The translations under genes were made by a program, and so were the position numbers. The notes beneath the pieces are model-generated. The model searched no databases, was not told the origin of the DNA, and was given only the letters and a program-made list of their open reading frames with translations. From JAIVHC01 sp049975505 (GTDB lineage: Bacteria; Desulfobacterota; Desulfuromonadia; Desulfuromonadales; Desulfuromonadaceae), in assembly GCA_049975505.1 (NCBI GenBank), contig JBNGCY010000066.1, positions 1 to 12,633 on the forward strand: a stretch of DNA of 12,633 nt, in the 5' to 3' direction. Positions 7,650-12,633 of the stretch are shown piece after piece (position 1 is the stretch's first letter; each line of letters begins with the position of its first letter).

Positions 7650-8747
7650 ATGTTTGATCGCCGCCTGATAACAAATCTTGACTGGGGTTTTATCGGTCTG
7701 ATTCTGCTTACCGCTGGTATTGGAATCGCCAATCTCTACAGCGCCACCTCCGGATGGACCCCGGCAGGAACGCCTCTGTATATCAAACAGTGCTACTGGC
7801 TCGGGATAGGTCTGCTGGTTTTGACGACGGTTTCCATGTTTGACTACCGCCACCTGCTGCATCTGGGTCCGGCAGCTTATCTCATCTGCACCGCGATGCT
7901 GATAGCGGTGTTCATCCTGGGCGAAACCAACATGGGCGCAACGCGCTGGCTCAATCTGGGACTGTTCAATCTGCAGCCCAGTGAAATCATGAAACCGGTA
8001 ATCGTTATCATGCTGGCGCACTATTTCAGTCGCCATGAGCATCCGCACGGCCATACCCTTGCTGATCTAATGCTCCCGGGGATCATTCTTCTGGTTCCGG
8101 TACTGCTGGTAATGAAACAACCCGATCTGGGGACTGCAATGCTGCTGCTGTTCATCGGCGCGACCATGGCACTGTTTGCCGGCATCCGCCCTCCCACCCT
8201 TGCCGCCCTGTGCAGTGCCTGCGTCGGCATTGCCGCTGGAGGGTGGTTTTTACTCCACGACTATCAGCGTGCCCGCATCCGCACCTTTCTTGATCCCGAA
8301 CGTGACCCTCTGGGAAGCGGATATCACATCATCCAGTCCAAAATAGCCATAGGCAGCGGAGGATTCTGGGGCAAGGGCTTCATGCAGGGATCGCAGTCCC
8401 AGCTTTCATTTTTACCTGAACGTCACACCGATTTTGCGTTCTCGGTTTTTGCCGAAGAATGGGGATTGGCAGGCGCGCTTATCGTACTGACGCTGTATAT
8501 GCTTCTGGTGTTCCGCGGCATTCTGGTGGCGCATAAGGCCGCCAACAATTTCGGCATGTATCTGGCCATAGGGGCTACGAGCATCATCTTCTGGCACGCC
8601 ATTGTAAACCTGGGCATGGTTATGGGGCTGCTTCCTGTAGTCGGCGTTCCATTGCCGCTGTTTTCATACGGAGGCACGAACATGGTTACCACTATGCTCG
8701 CGGCGGGGATGATTCTGAATGTGGGGATGCGCCGCTTTATGTTCTGA
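7650..8747 (+). CDS. rodA: SEDS-family peptidoglycan glycosyltransferase RodA
   Basis: This 365-residue polytopic membrane enzyme polymerises lipid II into glycan strands with PBP2. I see about ten hydrophobic helices and one large periplasmic loop at about 202-267. Family landmarks are GATRWLNLG (96-104), SEIMKP (111-116), KQPDLGTA (156-163), the key acidic residue D261 in LPERHTDFAFSVFAEEWG (255-272), and PLFSYGGT (336-343). D261 corresponds to the essential Asp of characterised RodA (about 262 in E. coli). The ATG at 7650 is preferred, with AGGGAG 11 bases upstream; the in-frame GTG at 7641 would leave only two bases to that site and add three residues. The 41-base gap after mrdA supports the same operon. 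Spacing and motifs exclude FtsW mainly by context. Confidence 0.95.
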   Translation: MFDRRLITNLDWGFIGLILLTAGIGIANLYSATSGWTPAGTPLYIKQCYWLGIGLLVLTTVSMFDYRHLLHLGPAAYLICTAMLIAVFILGETNMGATRWLNLGLFNLQPSEIMKPVIVIMLAHYFSRHEHPHGHTLADLMLPGIILLVPVLLVMKQPDLGTAMLLLFIGATMALFAGIRPPTLAALCSACVGIAAGGWFLLHDYQRARIRTFLDPERDPLGSGYHIIQSKIAIGSGGFWGKGFMQGSQSQLSFLPERHTDFAFSVFAEEWGLAGALIVLTLYMLLVFRGILVAHKAANNFGMYLAIGATSIIFWHAIVNLGMVMGLLPVVGVPLPLFSYGGTNMVTTMLAAGMILNVGMRRFMF

Positions 8748-8801
8748 GCCCTGCGGTGACATACCGGCAACAATCCAATCCATCGTGATCAGGTGCATGG
8801 A

Positions 8802-11282
8802 GTGAACTTCACTACTTTCTTCCGCAACATTCGCAACACCTCCCTGCAGACATTATCCCGCTGCCTCGGCCAGACACCTCCACCCCCACTACTGGCTCCG
8901 GTGCTGGCATATATACTCGGTTCTTCAGCGGCACTTCTGATAGAGAAGCCTGATCCTATATTGCTGCAACTTGCTCCTGTTGCCATCATCGTCCTTGTTC
9001 TGTGGAGGAAATCTCCGGGGCAATTCTCCGTTCTGGCTACAGCGCTGGTATGGGGCGCAGTAGCCACCTGGGTCGCCCTCGTACCGGATCCGTACCATGC
9101 TGAGCTGATCCAGGAAGTTGAAAACCAGGAGGTGGTGCTGCAGGGGCGCGTCCTGCAAGTTGAACCGCAACTGCAGCGGTGGCGCATGGATCTGCAGCTC
9201 AAGAGCATCCGCCACAACGGGCGTAGCGCCGAGGCTGCAAACATGCGGGTAAGAATCCATGTTGCCTCCGCAACACCTGCCAACCCCCCGCAAATATATG
9301 CGGGTGATCATGTAATTCTGCGCACCAGCCTAAGAAAGCCCCGCCCCTTCGGAACTCCAGGAGAATTCAACTACGCCCGCTATCTTATTCAAAGAGATAT
9401 TGTCGCTTCAGGTTTCGTTGCCGATGCTGAGAGCATCGCCCGCATGGCCCCTGCGCATCCCCCTGCGCATCCCCCTGCGCTATCCGCGCGGATCGCACGC
9501 TGGCGCCAGCACACCGGCGCTGAGATTAACGCGCTCCTGCCACAAGAGTCATCGGCTTATGTGCTGAGTCTGGCCCTGGGCGAAAAGACCCGCCTCAGCC
9601 CGAAACAACGCGAGGTTCTGGCCTTTACCGGGCTTTCACATCTGTTTTCAATCTCCGGGCTCCATCTGGGTATGATTGCCGCCTTTATATATGTAGTACT
9701 GCAGAGCATCTACAGACGCAGTACTTCTTTGCTGTTATGGCAGCCGGTGCAGAAAGCGGTGCCGCTGTTGTGCCTGCCGGGGGTGATTGTGTATCTGTTT
9801 ATGAGCGGTGGAGCTCTCCCCACTCTGCGCGCCACTGCAACGCTCTGTGTTGCCGCATTGATCGCCCTGCTTGACTACCGCACACGTCCGGGAGCAATCC
9901 TGCTTCTGGTCGGCGGATTGATTCTTATAGCCGATCCCCTTGCCCTCTATTCTGCTTCATTTCAACTCTCTTTTGCGGGCGCAGGTGCACTGTTGCTTGT
10001 ATTACCGGTATGGCATCGACGCCTGAAACCCGGATGGCGGCGTAGAGGCATCCTTCTGCTTCTTACTTCATACACTGCATGCCTGGCTACGGCACCCTTT
10101 GCCCTGCGGCATTTTCACACCCTGGCACCGGCGGCGATGATCAACAATATCTTTGCCGTACCACTGGTAAGTTTCATTGTCCTTCCAATCACTCTGGGTG
10201 CCACGGCCCTGTTCAGTATTGCTCCGGATCTGAGTCTTCCGCTGCTGGAGTGGAGTGGCACCATGATAAGCATCATCCTCGAATCCGCACAAAAAATCGC
10301 TGTAGGCCCCTTATCCGGTCGTTATATATATCCATCTTTGCATGCTTTCAGCGCTGCTTCCCTGATCTGCGCCGCCCTTGTGCTGTGGGCCGCGCGTCTG
10401 CGCACTTGGGGATCGGCGGCCATGGGTGGAGCCGTGGCGGTTATTCTTTTCTCCATGATACCGGGGCACTCTCCGGAGCGCCTGCAGCTGCACGCTCTGA
10501 GTATCGGCCAGGCTGATGCTTTCCTGATTCGAACCCCGGATAACAGAGCCTACCTTGTGGATGGCGGTGGCCTGTATTCCGACACCTTTGACACCGGTTC
10601 TCAGCTTATCGCCCCGGCCCTGCAACGTATGGGCGTATCCGGCCTGGACGCGATCATCCTCAGCCACGACCACCCGGATCACAGCAAGGGGCTGGAACAT
10701 CTCCTGCGCTATTTCCCGGTGGATGCTTTTCTGTCTGGAATCCCCCCCGCTCACCTCAATCATGATCTGCGCAGAGCCCTGAATCACCCCGGAGCTCCAC
10801 CGGCGATCCAGTTGCCCGAAGGGCTGATACAACTGGATGAATATATATACCTGCACACCCCGGAACAGGAGCATGCGGAAGTCAATGAACGTTCAGTCGC
10901 GGTTTTCGGCGGGCTGGGATCAGAAGGATTTCTCCTCACCGGCGATCTGGAAACCCAGGGGATGTCTCGTCTGCTGGACTTGCCCCCTCCCACGCCGGTC
11001 ACCCTGTTCAAACTTCCGCACCACGGCAGCCGCAACTCGGCACCTGAGAGATGGCTCGATACCTGGGATATCAGCCAGACAGTTGTCAGCTGCGGATACA
11101 ACAACCATTTCGGATTTCCCCATGCTTACATCTGCGAGATGCTCAAGCATGCCGATATCCCTCTGTGGCGCACTGATATCCACGGAAGCATACACTTCAG
11201 CACCAATGGCCGGGGCTGGGAAGTCTGGAGTCACAAAATTCCACCCTCACCCCTTGACAGCACGAACTTTACGGCATATTGA
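8802..11282 (+). CDS. comEC: ComEC/Rec2 DNA internalisation protein
   Basis: This 826-residue inner-membrane channel takes in single-stranded DNA during natural transformation. Numbered from GTG 8802: N-terminal helices at about 30-95; an OB-fold region (DUF4131-like) at about 105-215 with FGTPGEFNYARYL (183-195); a multi-helix Competence domain at about 245-530 containing FTGLSHLFSISGLHLG (275-290); and a C-terminal metallo-beta-lactamase-like domain at about 560-800. The last has HDHPDH (622-627), a GD at 714-715 and PHHGSRNS (739-746), so predicted metal ligands are present and the domain may be an active nuclease. Length is normal and there is no frameshift. An alternative in-frame GTG at 8793 adds three residues, but GTG 8802 has AGGTG six bases upstream. 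It follows rodA by 54 bases. Confidence 0.93.
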   Translation: MNFTTFFRNIRNTSLQTLSRCLGQTPPPPLLAPVLAYILGSSAALLIEKPDPILLQLAPVAIIVLVLWRKSPGQFSVLATALVWGAVATWVALVPDPYHAELIQEVENQEVVLQGRVLQVEPQLQRWRMDLQLKSIRHNGRSAEAANMRVRIHVASATPANPPQIYAGDHVILRTSLRKPRPFGTPGEFNYARYLIQRDIVASGFVADAESIARMAPAHPPAHPPALSARIARWRQHTGAEINALLPQESSAYVLSLALGEKTRLSPKQREVLAFTGLSHLFSISGLHLGMIAAFIYVVLQSIYRRSTSLLLWQPVQKAVPLLCLPGVIVYLFMSGGALPTLRATATLCVAALIALLDYRTRPGAILLLVGGLILIADPLALYSASFQLSFAGAGALLLVLPVWHRRLKPGWRRRGILLLLTSYTACLATAPFALRHFHTLAPAAMINNIFAVPLVSFIVLPITLGATALFSIAPDLSLPLLEWSGTMISIILESAQKIAVGPLSGRYIYPSLHAFSAASLICAALVLWAARLRTWGSAAMGGAVAVILFSMIPGHSPERLQLHALSIGQADAFLIRTPDNRAYLVDGGGLYSDTFDTGSQLIAPALQRMGVSGLDAIILSHDHPDHSKGLEHLLRYFPVDAFLSGIPPAHLNHDLRRALNHPGAPPAIQLPEGLIQLDEYIYLHTPEQEHAEVNERSVAVFGGLGSEGFLLTGDLETQGMSRLLDLPPPTPVTLFKLPHHGSRNSAPERWLDTWDISQTVVSCGYNNHFGFPHAYICEMLKHADIPLWRTDIHGSIHFSTNGRGWEVWSHKIPPSPLDSTNFTAY
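9448..9480 (+). repeat. 12-base tandem repeat in comEC
   Basis: The unit CCCCTGCGCATC occurs at 9448-9459 and 9460-9471, with a third partial copy (9 of 12 bases) at 9472-9480. It is in frame and encodes a repeated Ala-His-Pro-Pro run in the linker between the OB-fold region and the Competence domain. Gain or loss of a unit would keep the frame and change linker length by four residues. Confidence 0.85.
11254..11282 (+). promoter_or_regulatory. Candidate promoter for hisS inside the end of comEC
   Basis: A perfect -35 box TTGACA (11254-11259) is followed after 17 bases by TATTGA (11277-11282, 3 of 6). The start would be near 11289, giving a leader of about 105 bases before hisS. The -10 is poor, so this is tentative. 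It would free hisS from the elongasome operon. Confidence 0.3.
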
Positions 11283-11289
11283 TAGCATC

Positions 11290-11328
11290 CCGCCGGTGGA
11301 CACCGGACCGCCTGCAGGCACCGAGCGG
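11290..11328 (+). other. Strong stem-loop in the comEC-hisS gap
   Basis: CCGCCGGTG (11290-11298) pairs with CACCG-A-GCGG (11319-11328), giving nine base pairs with one bulged A and a 20-base loop. A competing arrangement uses CCGGT/ACCGG (11293-11297 with 11302-11306) plus the perfect palindrome GCCTGCAGGC (11310-11319). No T-run follows, so it is not a standard intrinsic terminator. It starts 8 bases after the comEC stop. Possible roles are mRNA 3'-end protection or a hisS leader element; neither is shown. Confidence 0.55.
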
Positions 11329-11382
11329 ATCACGGGTATCTGCACGGCGAGAAAAAAACTTCACCCGATCATTAACAAGTAC

Positions 11383-11388
11383 AAGGAG
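11383..11388 (+). promoter_or_regulatory. Shine-Dalgarno of hisS
   Basis: AAGGAG sits six bases before GTG 11395. The hisS frame stays open upstream as far as another GTG at 11296, so this site and the conserved N-terminus fix the start at 11395. Confidence 0.8.
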
Positions 11389-11394
11389 AACCAC

Positions 11395-12633
11395 GTGAGC
11401 ATTTCCGGCATAAAAGGGATGAACGATATTCTGCCGCAAAACATCGCGGCATGGCAGTTTCTGGAACAACAGGCACGAAACATTTTTCACGCTTACGGAT
11501 ACCGGGAGATCCGGGTGCCGGTAGTGGAAAAAACCGAACTGTTCTGCCGCTCTATCGGTGAAACCACAGATATTGTGGAAAAGGAGATGTATACCTTTGA
11601 AGACAAGGGTAACAACTCCATCACCCTGCGTCCCGAAGGTACCGCACCGGTAATGCGTTCGTTTATTCAGCACAAACTCTACAATGAAACCAACAGCTCA
11701 AAACTCTATTACATGGGGCCCATGTTTCGCTACGAACGTCCGCAAAAGGGGCGTTATCGTCAGTTTCACCAGATCGGGGTTGAGGCCATCGGCGAGGACG
11801 ATCCACGCATTGATGCCCAGATATTAGCAATGCTGAGCCATTTTTTTGAAGCTGTAGGAATTACAAGCGTCTGCCTGCAGATCAACTCCCTCGGATGCAG
11901 CGCATGCCGCCCGGGATACCGCAAAGCCCTGATCGAGTTCCTGAGCAGCAGGCTTGATTCGCTGTGCGATGACTGCAGGCGGCGCTATTCCACCAATCCG
12001 TTGCGCGTCCTCGACTGCAAAGCTGACGGATGCAAAAAAGCCACTGCACAGGCTCCATCAGTACTGGATCATCTGTGCCAGGAATGTGGCCGACATTTTT
12101 CCGCCGTGCAGCAACACCTCAAAGACCTTGAGGTGAAATATGAAATCAATCATCGCATGGTACGCGGTCTCGACTACTACACCAAAACCACATTTGAAAT
12201 GATTACCACTGCCCTGGGCTCACAGAATGCCGTGGCCGCGGGCGGACGCTACGACGGCCTGATCCAGGATCTGGGGGGACCGGCGCTGCCCGGTATCGGG
12301 TTCGCCATGGGAGTGGAGCGTCTGGTTCTTCTGCTGGATGAAACCAGGCTCTCCGAGGATGTCCCCCACTTGTTCATCGCTACTCTGGGGGAACGCGCTC
12401 AGAATGAGGGGTTCGTTCTTCTCAACCGCCTTCAGCGTCAGAATGTGTACGCCCACATGGACTTCTCCGGCAAAAGTCTAAAGGCCCAGATGCGCCTGGC
12501 CAACAAACTCGGGAGTCTCTTCACCCTTGTGCTGGGAGACAACGAACTGGATTCGGGTATCGCAAAACTCAAACGCATGGCCGATGGAACCGAGGAAGAA
12601 ATTAAACTGGATAATCTGGGCGCGACTATCTCC
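11395..12633 (+). CDS. hisS: Histidyl-tRNA synthetase (3' end cut by window edge)
   Basis: This class II aminoacyl-tRNA synthetase charges tRNA-His. 413 codons are visible without a stop; HisRS is usually about 415-425 residues, so only a few C-terminal residues are missing. It starts with GTG. Landmarks are GIKGMNDILP (5-14), motif 2 FRYERPQKGRYRQFHQ (111-126), the histidine-binding RGLDYYTKTTFE (257-268), AAGGRYDGL (281-289), and motif 3 GIGFAMGVERL (300-310). The anticodon-binding domain begins near 325. Four cysteine pairs lie in and around the insertion (168/171, 191/194, 208/213, 228/231), a pattern I recognise from many bacterial HisRS and suspect binds metal. The gene lies 112 bases after comEC. 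Confidence 0.95.
   Translation, partial: MSISGIKGMNDILPQNIAAWQFLEQQARNIFHAYGYREIRVPVVEKTELFCRSIGETTDIVEKEMYTFEDKGNNSITLRPEGTAPVMRSFIQHKLYNETNSSKLYYMGPMFRYERPQKGRYRQFHQIGVEAIGEDDPRIDAQILAMLSHFFEAVGITSVCLQINSLGCSACRPGYRKALIEFLSSRLDSLCDDCRRRYSTNPLRVLDCKADGCKKATAQAPSVLDHLCQECGRHFSAVQQHLKDLEVKYEINHRMVRGLDYYTKTTFEMITTALGSQNAVAAGGRYDGLIQDLGGPALPGIGFAMGVERLVLLLDETRLSEDVPHLFIATLGERAQNEGFVLLNRLQRQNVYAHMDFSGKSLKAQMRLANKLGSLFTLVLGDNELDSGIAKLKRMADGTEEEIKLDNLGATIS

Noticed and set aside
7434..8054. 206-codon minus-strand frame across the mrdA-rodA junction
   Set aside because: It lies opposite conserved PBP2 and RodA sequence. Its composition is a by-product of codon use in those genes.
10311..10874. 187-codon minus-strand frame inside comEC
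   Set aside because: It is antisense to the ComEC metallo-beta-lactamase domain and has no motif of its own.
11290..11328. Intrinsic terminator or T-box before hisS
   Set aside because: No T-run follows the stem, an A-run comes later on this strand, and I found no T-box consensus. T-boxes are also rare in this kind of organism.
11296..11394. Longer hisS starting at GTG 11296
   Set aside because: The frame is open, but HisRS proteins start at the GIKGMNDILP block, and AAGGAG lies six bases before GTG 11395.

Overview
The window is a conserved housekeeping stretch from a Gram-negative bacterium. The rod-shape set mreB-mreC-mreD-mrdA-rodA sits next to a membrane-anchored SurA/PpiD-type chaperone. 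PurC is the long form of about 290 residues, and HisRS has a cysteine-paired insertion. Together these suggest a deltaproteobacterium in the broad sense (Desulfobacterota or Desulfuromonadota). That placement is inference from protein style and gene order, and I cannot name a genus. The tRNA-Ala encodes its CCA end and has a near-consensus sigma-70 promoter.

Layout. Positions 4-79 (minus) hold tRNA-Ala(GGC) with its promoter just upstream. Positions 149-2970 (minus) hold a two-gene unit, ppiD-like then purC, separated by 8 bases. Positions 2971-3300 form a divergent intergenic region with promoter-like elements and a 14-base repeat present twice. Positions 3301-8747 (plus) hold the elongasome genes mreB, mreC, mreD, mrdA (PBP2) and rodA, with one 4-base overlap and short gaps, so they are very likely one operon. 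The same strand continues with comEC (8802-11282) and, after a 112-base gap with strong RNA-folding potential, hisS (11395 to the right edge), which lacks only its last few codons.

How the genes work together. MreB filaments, with MreC and MreD, organise the RodA glycan polymerase and the PBP2 transpeptidase for side-wall synthesis. The PpiD-like protein handles folding of proteins outside the inner membrane. ComEC is the inner-membrane channel for DNA uptake. PurC, HisRS and tRNA-Ala are core metabolism and translation.

I found no mobile element, CRISPR array, toxin-antitoxin pair or phage gene, and no convincing new system. The points most worth a second look are the duplicated element upstream of mreB, the structured hisS leader, a probable Cys3His zinc site in PBP2, an in-frame 12-base tandem repeat in comEC, and a marked excess of CTGCAG sites.
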